Numbered from the stretch's first letter, positions 1 to 8,511 are shown. The stretch: 62,669 bases of DNA from Actinoallomurus sp. (GCA_025964685.1 JAOPYG010000465.1:1-62669), one strand, 5' to 3'. Notes: generated from the letters alone by a model not told the origin. Made by a program: numbers and translations.

Positions 1-126
1 TGACCAGGCCTAACGGCAGATCCCGTGGAGAGCCCGTTGCGCGGAGACGCGCACGGCGGGTTCGGCGAGAGGTCCGGGGAAACGGACCGGGAGCAATCCC
101 GGCACCGCGCCCCGGGCCTACTCAGC
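1..126 (+). mobile_element. Group II intron, 3' end (domains V and VI)
   Basis: Bases 30-63 fold as a textbook 34-nt domain V. A 9-bp lower stem (GAGCCCGUU with GGCGGGUUC) carries the AGC triad at 31-33. A 2-nt AC bulge lies at 53-54, then a 5-bp upper stem GCGCG/CGCGC closed by a GAGA tetraloop. Domain VI follows: 67-79 pairs with 110-123 and leaves A120 bulged, the expected branch-point adenosine. The 3' splice site should lie about 6-7 nt after A120, near 126, so the exact end is uncertain by a few bases. The reverse transcriptase/maturase gene would lie upstream, off the left edge. The structure is read directly from the sequence; activity is unknown. Confidence 0.85.
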
Positions 127-552
127 GCCTCTCTGTGTCAAGCCGCTGCGAGCAGAGAGGTATCCAACTTGTTGAATCGGTGGCGTTGGTCGAGGTCTGC
201 AGCCAAGATCGGCAACAGTTCCGGCTGACGTTCGTTGCCTTGGACGGTGCCGGTCACGGGCACAGTGCGACGGAGCAGGAGGCCCGTAAGCGTCTGGCTC
301 GACGCAACGAGGCGTTCTTCGACTTCGATCCGGTACGCGAACTCCTTCCCACGGCCGGGCTGGAACGGCCCCCTCGAATGGCCGGACAGGCCCTGGAGTT
401 CACCGCTTCGATCCGGGGTTCGCCTACCGCTACGTCCCGGTTGCCGGCATCACCGTCGGCCAGGCAATCGACCTCGGCGTCCAATACACCCGTGCCGCTT
501 ACCGGTTCCAGCTTCGGTAGCAGGCGGCGCGTTGATCAGGGATCGTGTGACC
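127..552 (+). other. Unrecognised coding debris downstream of the intron
   Basis: This is the presumed 3' exon side of the group II intron. Frame 3 reads like protein from about 225 to 400, and frame 2 reads like protein from about 400 to a TAG at 518-520, ending in YTRAAYRFQLR. The two halves look like one frame broken by an indel near 400, which would make this a degraded gene tail. I do not recognise the family. A short inverted repeat, CCTCTCTG (128-135) with CAGAGAGG (153-160), lies directly after the intron end. No start codon with a ribosome site is evident. Confidence 0.3.
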
Positions 553-1246
553 ATGGCTGACGTGCGTGTGTTGGGTGTGGACGCCTGTAAGGCAGGCTGG
601 GTTGGCGTCGCGCTCTCGGGCCTTCGCGTGACCGCCTACGTTGCACCCCAGATCCGTGACTTGGTCTCAACAGTTCAAGCCGGCGAAAGACTCGACGTCG
701 TTGCCGTTGATATGCCGATCGGGCTGCCCGAATGACAGTGTTCGCATGGCCGATGTGCTCGCCCGGCAGGCCCTGGGACCGCGCAGGTCTTCGATCTTCA
801 TGACGCCGGTTCGGGCAACGCTCGCTCACCTGGCCTATGCCGAGGCATCTGCGGAGAACATGAGGCTCACCAATAAGGGAATCAGCCGGCAAGCGTTCGA
901 CCTCATACCCAAGATCCGTCAAGTCGATGAGTGGGTCTGCCATGCAGGGGCGCGTGTCGTCGAAGTCCATCCTGAGCTGTCGTTTGCTGAACTCGCCGGC
1001 GCGCCACTCTCGACACGCAAGACCACCTGGGCCGGAGCCGTGGAGCGTCACCGGCTGCTGGCCGGGGCCCGGATAGACCTTCCGCACGATCTTGGCGGCG
1101 TGGGCGAACAAGTCGCTATCGATGATGTGTTGGATGCCGCCGCCGCAGCGTGGACCGCCCAGCGTGTCGCGTACGGTCAGGCCCGTTGCCTTCCCGATCC
1201 GCCACAAAGCTTCAGCGACGGGCTTGCCGCCGCGATCTGGGTCTGA
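553..1246 (+). pseudogene. DUF429 family protein, frameshifted
   Basis: DUF429 proteins are predicted RNase H-fold nucleases of unknown substrate. The N-terminal part from ATG 553 reads VLGVDACKAGW and VAVDMPIGLPE, the two acidic strand motifs of the family, and stops at TGA 733-735. The family pattern resumes at once in the +1 frame with DSVRMADVLARQALGPRRSS and runs to TGA 1244-1246. Skipping T733 restores one frame of about 230 residues, which is normal length. The stop context is UGA followed by C, as at recoding sites, but no Shine-Dalgarno-like stimulator precedes it. Mutation or a sequencing indel is therefore likelier than programmed shifting. It lies in the mobile-element-rich left region. 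Confidence 0.7.
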
Positions 1247-1357
1247 GCGATCACCCGCGTGGTTGCCGCCGAACTCCAAGCCGCCGGCGACCACGTCGGT
1301 TCCTTGTGGGGTGCGGATACTCGGTTTCGACCGTTGAGCTGCGGTTTCTTTCTCTGT

Positions 1358-2289
1358 CTATGCTGCAGATCTGTACTCGTTGATCAGTCCGTCAACCGCT
1401 TGGCGGCGCCTGAGGCGGATCCGGTCCAGGTCAGCGGGAGGCATCGCCGGGACCCGTGGTTGGGGCGGTCGCAGATCTCGTGCTCGGTGCGGGCGGTGGG
1501 TGTCGTATCGAAGTCGCGCGTGAACTTCGTGTCGCGGTCTCGGATGAGGAACTTGATGTGCTCGGCTCTTTGGCCCAGGTCGATGACGAGATTGCGGGCC
1601 TGCTGGGCGACCCATGCTCCGGTCGGTTTCGTCGTGGCGCCGGCGATGTGAACGGCCCTGCTGGCGTGCTCGATGAAGAATAGGACGTAGATCCGCTTGA
1701 GAAGCACCGTGTCAACGTGGAATACATCGCAGGCCACAATCCCTTCGGCCTGTGCCTTCAGGAACCGGCCCCAGGTCGGCCCGCTGCGCCGGGGAGCGGG
1801 GTCCAGGCCGGCGCGTTCGAGGATGTCGCGCACGGTGCTGGGTGGCACCCGCATGCCGATTCCGGCGAGCTCACCGCTGATTCGCGCGTAGCCCCACGTC
1901 GGGTTGTCGCGCGCGATCCTCAGCACAGCATCGCGGATGTCTGTCCTGGTGGCAGGGCGGCCTGGACGCCTGTGCGGATAGGTCCATTTGCGGGCGATCA
2001 GACGGCGGTGCCAGCGCAGCAACGTCGCCGGCGCCACGAAGAAGCTGTTCCACGACGGGCGAGGCAGGAACCGCGATAGCGCTGCCAACACGACCCGATC
2101 CGCATCGTTGAGGTCGGGCTGGTTCACCTGACGACGCAGCACGGCGACCTGGTGCCGAAGCACGACGATCTCGAAGTCCTTGGCACGGTCACCGCGCCCG
2201 AACAACACCAGGAGTTGGAAGATCCGACACAGGACGAGGTAGAACGCGGACCAGAACACAAGCAGCCAGGATGCCCGCAACCCGAGCAT
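1358..2289 (-). pseudogene. DDE integrase-core transposase, internally deleted
   Basis: The long reading frame starts MLGLRASWLLVFW, a hydrophobic N-terminus typical of a common actinobacterial rve/DDE transposase family. The motif FEIVVLRHQVAVLRRQV, a helix-turn-helix region and the integrase core follow (IVACDVFHVDTV with the first Asp; FLIRDRDTKF with the second). Just after DRDTKF the frame turns to nonsense, so the segment carrying the catalytic Glu is missing. The family's typical C-terminus (RRRQAVDGLINEYRSAA) appears in another frame and ends at the TAG of 1358-1360. This is an internal deletion plus frameshift, so the enzyme should be dead. An in-frame ATG also exists at 2343. No terminal inverted repeats or target duplication were identified. 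Confidence 0.75.
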
Positions 2290-2360
2290 GCCCGAGCCAC
2301 GAACCCGCAGGTCCAGGACATCGGCCCGGTTTCCGCACCCCACAAGCTCATGCCGACACG

Positions 2361-2399
2361 GATCATGCGGGGCTCCTGGCCTGGGAGCCCCGCATGATC
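2361..2399 (-). terminator. 16-bp perfect hairpin after the secreted-protein gene
   Basis: The arm GATCATGCGGGGCTCC (2361-2376) pairs perfectly with 2384-2399 around a 7-nt loop. It starts 12 bases past the stop of the leftward secreted-protein gene (2411). There is no T-run, which is common for actinomycete terminators. Because it also adjoins the transposase pseudogene, it could instead be part of an element end. Confidence 0.6.
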
Positions 2400-2410
2400 C
2401 AGTCAGTCGA

Positions 2411-2872
2411 TCAGTGGAAGGTGAAGGTGGCCGAGTTGATGGTCTGGGTGCTCGGACACAGGAAGCTGCCCGAGGACTTGGTGGCGGTGTAGGGACCGCC
2501 GGTGTAGGTTCTGGTCGTTCCCTGGCGGGGGATCGAGACGTTGGTCACCTTGTACCCGCAGGAGACGCCGGACGTCGTACCGGAGACGTCGATCTCGGGG
2601 GACGAGGCGGTGCCGGCCGCGTCATTGAAGGTGACCGTCGGGTTGTTGGTCAGGTTCGCCGTGATGCTACCGCTGCAGGTCGGGTGGACCGTCGTGTGGT
2701 CGACCGTCAGGGTGTTCGGGGGAACGTCGCTGGTGGTCGCGTTCGTCCATGAGCAGCTCGAGCTGCCCACGGTGATGTTACCGTCGACCAGGCCGCCGGC
2801 CGCGTGGGCCGCCGTTCCTGCGAAGCTGACAGCGATGACGGAGAGGCCGACAAGCAGGCTGGCGGGTCTCAT
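2411..2872 (-). CDS. Small secreted protein of unknown function
   Basis: The start ATG at 2872 follows AGGAGG at good spacing. The product has 153 residues and begins MRPASLLVGLSVIAVSFAG, a Sec signal peptide with a probable cleavage site after AHA, near residue 22. The mature part of about 130 residues is rich in Thr, Ser, Gly and Asn and contains four cysteines (SSSCSW, HPTCSGS, VSCGYK, SFLCPS) that could form two disulfides. The alternating polar pattern suggests a beta-sandwich. No catalytic motif is seen and I do not assign a family. It lies downstream of the LuxR regulator on the same strand, but a hairpin separates them, so it probably has its own promoter between 2900 and 3050. Confidence 0.75.
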   Translation of the reverse strand: MRPASLLVGLSVIAVSFAGTAAHAAGGLVDGNITVGSSSCSWTNATTSDVPPNTLTVDHTTVHPTCSGSITANLTNNPTVTFNDAAGTASSPEIDVSGTTSGVSCGYKVTNVSIPRQGTTRTYTGGPYTATKSSGSFLCPSTQTINSATFTFH

Positions 2873-3052
2873 GTGGATCCTCCTCGATCTCGATACGTGG
2901 CGGTGGCTCTTCCGCCGCGGCTCGACGCGACGGTGCTTCGTCCCTACGGCTTCCTCTCCCCGGGGTACCGCGAGGATCACCGTGGAGTTCGGCACCGACC
3001 TGTCGAACGTGAACGTGAATCTCATTCATAATCGGCGGATTACTTATCGGAT

Positions 3053-3075
3053 AACCCGTCCAATTAGGACGGGTT
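3053..3075 (-). terminator. Terminator hairpin containing the LuxR stop codon
   Basis: AACCCGTCC (3053-3061) pairs with GGACGGGTT (3067-3075) around the 5-nt loop AATTA. The leftward TAA stop of the regulator gene (3064-3066) lies in that loop, and its last three codons form the first arm. Transcription would stop right at the end of the coding frame. Confidence 0.6.
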
Positions 3076-5988
3076 TAGTTCCCGGCCGCACCGCACGCAA
3101 CGACAGGTGTGATCCCGTGGGGCCTGGGTCGACCCGTTGGCTGAGCTGCCCGGCTCGAGAACGTCGCGTAGCTGTCGCCGGCTGCTCACCTCAAGCTTTC
3201 GCATGGCGTTGGCGAGGTGGTATTTGACCGTGCGGTCCGACAGGTACAGGTTTGCGGCGATCTCCCGGTTCGTGTGGCCTGAGGCGGCCAGGTCGGCGAC
3301 CTCGCGTTCCCGTGGGGACAGCTGATTACCGTAGCCGGGTCGGCCGCGTCGGTGAGGTATCGCAAGGCCGGCCGTCCGCATCAGCTGCCTGAGCCGATTG
3401 GCGTCCCAGACGGCGCCGAGGCCGGTGAACGTACTCCACGCGTGGCGCAGCAGATCGGTGTCTGGTGCCTGTCCTGCGGAGATCTGGGAGCGTACCTCGG
3501 AGGCGCACGCATGGGCCACCAGCCGGGGGTCCGGCAACGCTGCGTACCCGCGGCGGGCGCGACGGTAGCCGGTCGACGCCCGGCTCGCGTCGCCGTCCTG
3601 CTCGCTCACCCGCGCCTCGGCGAAGCTGAGCGCGGCGCGGGCGAGCGGCGCATCCCGGCCTGCCAAGCCACTGCGGTACCGGGGAAGGACCGCGCGGACC
3701 AGATCGAGCGGGATGAAGGGGAGCAGCGGCGCCGCCCAGACCCAGATCTGCCTGCCGGCCAGTGCGTCCAGTACCTGGCGAGCGAAGGCATGCCCAAGGC
3801 GCCGGTGAGCAATCGTGAGTGCCACCCGGTTGAACTCCGCGACGGCATGAGCCGCGATGGCGATCTCCCCGACCCCGCACGCTTCCTCGGTCACCGCGCG
3901 AAGTGTGCGACGCGCGACGTCCAGCCGGCCTCGCTCCGTGCGAATCTGGGCCGACAGCAGCCGAGCGTGCAGCTGGCCGTGTACATCCGGATCACCGGCG
4001 AGTCCGCTTGCCTGGTCCTCGGCGTCGATGTCGCCCGTCCTCCAGCGAACCCGTAGCGCGCTGGCACGAAGCTGTGGGTCGTACATGTGAGACTGAGCGT
4101 CGGCAGCCAGCCGCCGCCCTCGCTCGACCAGCTCCAGGCTGCGCGAATAGTGGCCCAAGTGCAGGGCAGCGTCGGCCAGGTTGAGCAGTCCCCGAATCAT
4201 CTGCCGATTCACGTCCGGCCGATCACCGTGGGTGGGCAGGGCGTCGGCCGCGGGCCAGCCCTCGGGGCTACCGATAGTGAGCAGCAGGTGCGCGGCGGTG
4301 GTCAGAACGACCGCGTGCGCCATCGGATCCGTGGTCTGGGCAAGCGCCGCGCGGGCCTGGTTCAGGCATGACATCTGCATCGGTAGGTCGCGATCCGGCA
4401 GCCTGGTCGGCATGGCGAGGATGGCAAGGGCGATCGCGTGGAGGTCCGGACGCCGGGCGAGGTCGCCGATAGCGGTGCACATCTCACCTACCGCAGCGTC
4501 CGTTTCCTGTCGTGATCCGACGGATTCCAAGGATGACCAGGCGCGAAGCAGGCGCAACTCGGCCCGCTGCGCCGGCGACGCAATGCCGCGTTTTTGCGCC
4601 ACGGCCAACAGGGCGGTGGTCGCTCCGGTCCGATCGACACCGCCCAATGCGGCCCATCCCAGCTTGATCGCGACCTCGGCCCGTCTCTCCTCCGCGACCG
4701 CGCCCGCCTGGAGGACATCCCGCAGGTTGGCATGGGCGGCTTCGAAGGAGCCGTCGGTGGTGGCGATTTCGGCGGCGGCCTCGGCGCTTGTCGCCCACCC
4801 CTGGATGTCGCCGGCGTGCTTGTGATGCTCGACCGCCCGTACGACCATGGCATCGCAGCCAGTGCTGGCCAGCTCCCGAGCGACGACGGCGTGCAACCTA
4901 CGCCGACGATGGCCGGGTATGGCCTGGTAGATGGCAAGTCGCGCCAGCTCGTGGCGGAATCTTAAGGTGATGCTGTCCAGACTGTGGTCGCGTAGTAACC
5001 CGTAACGGGTCGCATCCCCGAGGGCGACGCTTGTCTGGTCGGCGTCCATCCCGGTAACCCTGGCCACTAATCCGGGTTCGGCCGAATCGGCCAGCACGGC
5101 CGCGGCCTCGAGTGCGGCGCTCCCGGCGGCGCCGAGACTCCGGGCACGGGCGATGATCTCAGCACCGACCGTCGGCGGGACCGTCGCCGACAAGTCGACC
5201 ACCGCCGCTTCCCCGCTTGATCCGAGGGACCATTCGCCATTCACGAGGCACAGCAGGCCGCGCTGTCGAAGCAGTAGCACATCTTCGCGCACCACAAGCG
5301 GCACACCGCCATTGCGCTCGTAGAGGAGGTCCATAAGCTCACGGGACATGACCGTCTCCGGGCCGCCCAGAATCGCGCCGGCCAGCCGACCGGCGGCTGA
5401 TGCCGACAGCGGTGAGAGGTGGACGTGGGCGGTGGTCGGTCCTGGGATTGGAAGGGCGGCCGAGGAACTACAGGTGATCGCGACCGACAACTCCGGCGGC
5501 GGCCGGGCACTGATCATCCGGAGCAACTCGACCGTGGCCTCGTCGACCCATTGCAGATCCTCGAGCACCAAGACTGTGGGGCCGAGCCTGGAGAGCAACT
5601 CGGCGGTGGCGCGCACCAGGCGGTGGCGCGCCAGTTGTGGGTCCTCCAACGGCGGCGGTGTCGGCGGCAGAATGTCGGCCAGGTCGGGTAGCACCGTCCG
5701 CAAAACCCCGGACAGCGCGCTGAGGCCCTGTACGCGCGGTCGGTCCGCGGTGGCGAGGGCCTCGATCACTGGCCCCAGCGGACAGGACGCTAGTGACGGG
5801 CGGGCGGATCCAAGCAGCTGCTGCCGGTCCGCGAGCGCCTCTTCGGCGATCGCCTGGCGCACCAGGCGGGTTTTTCCGATCCCGGGTTCGCCCTCCACCA
5901 CGGCCACGGCGGGTGGAAGGGCAAGTGCCTTCACGAGCGACGCTAGGTCGCTGTCGCGTTCTACCAGCGGCGGATCATCTGGTGGCAC
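3064..5988 (-). CDS. LuxR-family regulator with N-terminal AAA ATPase (LAL type)
   Basis: This is a large ATP-binding regulator of LuxR type, about 974 residues, in the usual LAL range of 850-1000. A P-loop GEPGIGKTR lies near residues 33-41, and a Walker B-like LVLEDLQWVD lies about 100 residues later. A long helical, TPR-like middle follows. The C-terminal GerE helix-turn-helix starts LSPREREVADLAASG and continues NREIAANLYLSDRTVKYHL, at about residues 895-950. The GTG at 5988 is chosen because AGGAGG precedes it with 8-nt spacing; an open frame with ATGs continues upstream to 6090. The protein ends in a short Cys-bearing tail (CRCVRCGREL). Such proteins often activate nearby biosynthetic or catabolic genes. 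Here the only close gene is the small secreted protein. Transposase relics flank it on both sides. Confidence 0.85.
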   Translation of the reverse strand: MPPDDPPLVERDSDLASLVKALALPPAVAVVEGEPGIGKTRLVRQAIAEEALADRQQLLGSARPSLASCPLGPVIEALATADRPRVQGLSALSGVLRTVLPDLADILPPTPPPLEDPQLARHRLVRATAELLSRLGPTVLVLEDLQWVDEATVELLRMISARPPPELSVAITCSSSAALPIPGPTTAHVHLSPLSASAAGRLAGAILGGPETVMSRELMDLLYERNGGVPLVVREDVLLLRQRGLLCLVNGEWSLGSSGEAAVVDLSATVPPTVGAEIIARARSLGAAGSAALEAAAVLADSAEPGLVARVTGMDADQTSVALGDATRYGLLRDHSLDSITLRFRHELARLAIYQAIPGHRRRRLHAVVARELASTGCDAMVVRAVEHHKHAGDIQGWATSAEAAAEIATTDGSFEAAHANLRDVLQAGAVAEERRAEVAIKLGWAALGGVDRTGATTALLAVAQKRGIASPAQRAELRLLRAWSSLESVGSRQETDAAVGEMCTAIGDLARRPDLHAIALAILAMPTRLPDRDLPMQMSCLNQARAALAQTTDPMAHAVVLTTAAHLLLTIGSPEGWPAADALPTHGDRPDVNRQMIRGLLNLADAALHLGHYSRSLELVERGRRLAADAQSHMYDPQLRASALRVRWRTGDIDAEDQASGLAGDPDVHGQLHARLLSAQIRTERGRLDVARRTLRAVTEEACGVGEIAIAAHAVAEFNRVALTIAHRRLGHAFARQVLDALAGRQIWVWAAPLLPFIPLDLVRAVLPRYRSGLAGRDAPLARAALSFAEARVSEQDGDASRASTGYRRARRGYAALPDPRLVAHACASEVRSQISAGQAPDTDLLRHAWSTFTGLGAVWDANRLRQLMRTAGLAIPHRRGRPGYGNQLSPREREVADLAASGHTNREIAANLYLSDRTVKYHLANAMRKLEVSSRRQLRDVLEPGSSANGSTQAPRDHTCRCVRCGRELNPS

Positions 5989-6062
5989 GACTGAGACCTC
6001 CTGCCACTTGCTGGGATTCTCACATGGTTTGGACCGCATGCCTACCCTGACTCCGCCAGTTG

Positions 6063-6437
6063 TTAAGTTGTCAACACAAATGATTCGCACTTCGCGTCGC
6101 GGTCACGAATCAAGAACTTGAAGCCATCTGCCCGGTCACCCAGCTCGTGTGCTGTTCAATTCCGAATCACCCACACGGGTAATTCTGTCGCAATGGAATC
6201 GGCCGGTGGTGCCGTTCTCCGGCACCAGCCGAGCTCCGGGCGCGAGAGTTCCTTCTCTGCTTCCAAAGAGGCGGAGATTTGGTGTTCGGCAGCAGGTTGC
6301 ACGTCTTCGGCCATCGTGGGCCGATCGGGCGGGGTGCTCGCAGCGCTGGTGATCGTCTCGATACTGAAGAAGTCGCAGGCCAAGATCCCGGACGCCTGGG
6401 TCTTAAGAAGCTGGCCCCAGGTCAGGTCGCCGCGCCG
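6063..6437 (-). pseudogene. Second transposase remnant, same family as 1358-2289
   Basis: On the minus strand, 6437-6350 reads TWGQLLKTQASGILACDFF, matching TWGRFLKAQAEGIVACDVF of the first copy. About 200 bases later the same frame resumes with HELGDRADGFKFLIRDRDAK, matching the second catalytic Asp block, but a TGA interrupts it. The segment between the two blocks is unrelated, and both ends of the gene are missing. The inner end abuts the regulator's upstream region and the outer end abuts the broken TPR-like gene. Confidence 0.65.
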
Positions 6438-6571
6438 TACGGGCCGTGCTCGCGCTGGCCCTGACCGAGGTGGGGCGCGAACGCGAGGCGGTCTCGCTCG
6501 CCGCCCACCTGCCCCGCCACGAGCGCTCCACGGCGGACTACGCCCGGCTGCTGGTGGAACCGGAGGCCTGA
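6428..6571 (+). pseudogene. 3' fragment of a TPR-like gene cut by the insertion
   Basis: Frame 2 reads RAVLALALTEVGREREAVSL and ends in YARLLVEPEA with TGA 6569-6571. This resembles the helical C-terminus of actinobacterial tetratricopeptide-type proteins. No start codon or upstream domain is present: coding similarity stops at about 6430, exactly where transposase debris begins. The rest of the gene was probably lost when the mobile DNA arrived. Its end overlaps the convergent MFS gene by 34 bases. The family assignment is tentative. Confidence 0.45.
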
Positions 6572-7689
6572 CCCCGGGGATTCCCGGCGGCCCGCAGGGC
6601 GGGCACGGCGAGGAGGAGCGAGGCGCCCGCAGCCCCGAAGGCGCGGGACGGTGCCACGTGGTACAGCGGCAGCCACGCGAGGGGAGCGACCGCCGCGCCC
6701 GCGAAGCGGAACGCCGACACGGCCGACAGCGCCCCACCCCGGTTGCCGGGAATGGCGCGCATCGTCAGGTTCTGCAGCGCCACGGTCAGCAGGGAGGCGC
6801 TCGCGCCCGCCCCCGTCCAGCAGACGATCAGCGCGAGCACCGAGCCCGTGACGCCGATCGCCGCGACGAACGCCGCGGTGACCACTGCGGCCAGGATGCC
6901 GCACGCGCGCGGGCCGAAGCGGTCGCTCACGGTGCCCCACACCGAGCCCAGCACGAGCCCGGCCACGCCGAAGCCGACCAACACGAGCCCGGTGAGGTCG
7001 GGGCGCAGCTTCAGCGCGTCACCGGCGTACAGCGCCACGAGGAACGGCAGCGCCGACGCGCCGATGTAGGACAGGAACGCCCCGGCCGACAGCAGCCCCA
7101 GGCGACCGCTGACGAGCGGCCGCCACGCGGGAGCCTCCGCCCCGGGACGCGGGCCGCCCGGCGGAGGCGCGAAGGCGAGCAGGACTCCCGTCGCGGCCAC
7201 GACGACGAACGCCAGCCGCCACGACCACACCGCGGAGACCCCGCCGAGGAGCGGCGCGAACGACTGACCGGCGGCCTGGAAGCTGGAGAACGACCCGATG
7301 GCGCGGCTGAGCCGCTCCCGCGGGATCGCGCCGCCCAGGCCGGCGAGCAGGAGCGGTGAGGTGAAGGCGTTCGCGGCTCCCATGACGGCCCGCCCGGTGA
7401 GGAAGGTCGTCAGCGTGGGAGCGAGGGCACAGCCCACTGACGCGATTGCGTACGCCACGTAGGCGACCTGCACGGTACGGCGGAGGCCCCAGCGCTCACC
7501 GAGCGTGCCCGAGATCAGCTGGATCACCGCGAACGGCACGAAGTACGCGGTGATCGAGGTGGCGACGGCGGCAGTCGACGCGTGCACGGACCCCGCGATC
7601 TCGGGCAGCATGGGCGCCACCACTCCACCGCCCAGTGGCCCGAGCAGGCCGCCGGTGTAGAGCGCCGCGACGGTGAATCGCTGCCGCAC
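6538..7689 (-). CDS. MFS transporter (12-helix, drug-efflux type)
   Basis: The 383-residue polytopic membrane protein has about 12 predicted helices. The motif-A-like loop GTLGERWGLRR follows the second helix, with GRAVMGAANAF and GSVWGTVSDRFGPRA at the matching loop of the second half. This is the layout of proton-coupled drug or metabolite exporters; the substrate is unknown. The GTG start at 7689 lies 3 bases after the stop of the methyltransferase gene, so the two are co-transcribed and probably translationally coupled. A modifying enzyme paired with an exporter could act on one small molecule, but that is inference. The frame runs into the remnant at 6428-6571 on the other strand. Confidence 0.85.
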   Translation of the reverse strand: MRQRFTVAALYTGGLLGPLGGGVVAPMLPEIAGSVHASTAAVATSITAYFVPFAVIQLISGTLGERWGLRRTVQVAYVAYAIASVGCALAPTLTTFLTGRAVMGAANAFTSPLLLAGLGGAIPRERLSRAIGSFSSFQAAGQSFAPLLGGVSAVWSWRLAFVVVAATGVLLAFAPPPGGPRPGAEAPAWRPLVSGRLGLLSAGAFLSYIGASALPFLVALYAGDALKLRPDLTGLVLVGFGVAGLVLGSVWGTVSDRFGPRACGILAAVVTAAFVAAIGVTGSVLALIVCWTGAGASASLLTVALQNLTMRAIPGNRGGALSAVSAFRFAGAAVAPLAWLPLYHVAPSRAFGAAGASLLLAVPALRAAGNPRGQASGSTSSRA

Positions 7690-7692
7690 GTC

Positions 7693-8448
7693 TCAACCGG
7701 CCCGCTTCGCCGTGAAGATCAGCCGGACGTAGTCGACGACCGGCTCGCCCAGCCGCGCCGCCACCGCGTCCACGAACGCGTCGTGTTCGGCCGGGGGCAG
7801 GCGGTCGAGCTGCGCGCCCAGCACCACGGTCGCGAGGTAGCTGTGGAACTGCGCCCCGGGCTCCAGCCGCGCGGGATCGGGGACGAGATCGACCTCGACG
7901 TCGGTGAAACCGGCGCGTTCGAGCCGCTCGCGGGTCTCCTCGGCGCCGGCGAAGTGCCAGGTCTCCTCGGGCTCGCCGAGCACGTCCTCGATGGCGGCCC
8001 GCACGGTGGCGACGTTGCCCTTGCCGCCGCAGTCGGCCGCGAACCGCGCACCCGGCCGAAGCGCGCCGGCGATGTTGGCGAACAGCGCGTCGTGGTCGTG
8101 GATCCAGTGGAACGTCGCCACGCTGAACGCCGCGTCGGCCGGCTCGTCGATCGGCAGGGGCCGGGTCAGGTCGGCCTGGATCGCCTGTACCTGGTCGAGC
8201 CGCCCGGGCTGATCCGCCAGGCGGTCGCGCAGCCGTTCGAGCATGCGGGCCGAGCCGTCGACGGCGACGACGCGGCCCCGGGGCAGCTCGCCGAGCAGCG
8301 CCTCGGTGTCACGTCCGGTGCCGCAGCCCGCCTCCAGGACCGTCTCGTCACCGGCGAACGAGAGGCGTCCGAGCGTGCGTCTGCCCCAGCGGAGGTGCGG
8401 CAACGGGAGCGAGTCGTACGTCGTGGCGTCCCATTCGCGAAGCATCAT
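7693..8448 (-). CDS. Class I SAM-dependent methyltransferase
   Basis: The product has about 251 residues. The SAM-binding motif I, VLEAGCGTGRDTEALL, is followed by the acidic post-motif VVAVDGS and by FSVATFHWIHDHDALF, the motif IV pattern of trans-aconitate-methyltransferase-like enzymes. The acceptor cannot be told. Two adjacent ATGs (8448, 8445) follow a purine-rich AAGGTAAGGTGAGG; either may start translation. It is the first gene of a leftward pair with the MFS exporter. The GNAT gene is divergent, with TCTCA-type repeats between them. Confidence 0.8.
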   Translation of the reverse strand: MMLREWDATTYDSLPLPHLRWGRRTLGRLSFAGDETVLEAGCGTGRDTEALLGELPRGRVVAVDGSARMLERLRDRLADQPGRLDQVQAIQADLTRPLPIDEPADAAFSVATFHWIHDHDALFANIAGALRPGARFAADCGGKGNVATVRAAIEDVLGEPEETWHFAGAEETRERLERAGFTDVEVDLVPDPARLEPGAQFHSYLATVVLGAQLDRLPPAEHDAFVDAVAARLGEPVVDYVRLIFTAKRAG

Positions 8449-8483
8449 CCTCACCTTACCTTTTGTGGCGACCCTACCTCCGG

Positions 8484-8511
8484 TCTCATTTCGTGAGAGA
8501 AATCGTCTCAC
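8484..8511. promoter_or_regulatory. Repeated TCTCA/GTGAGA motifs in a divergent promoter
   Basis: Between the divergent methyltransferase and GNAT genes lie TCTCA (8484-8488), GTGAGA (8493-8498) and TCTCAC (8506-8511). The last two form a 6-bp inverted repeat with a 7-bp spacer. This fits a regulator site, but no dedicated regulator is adjacent. Confidence 0.3.
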
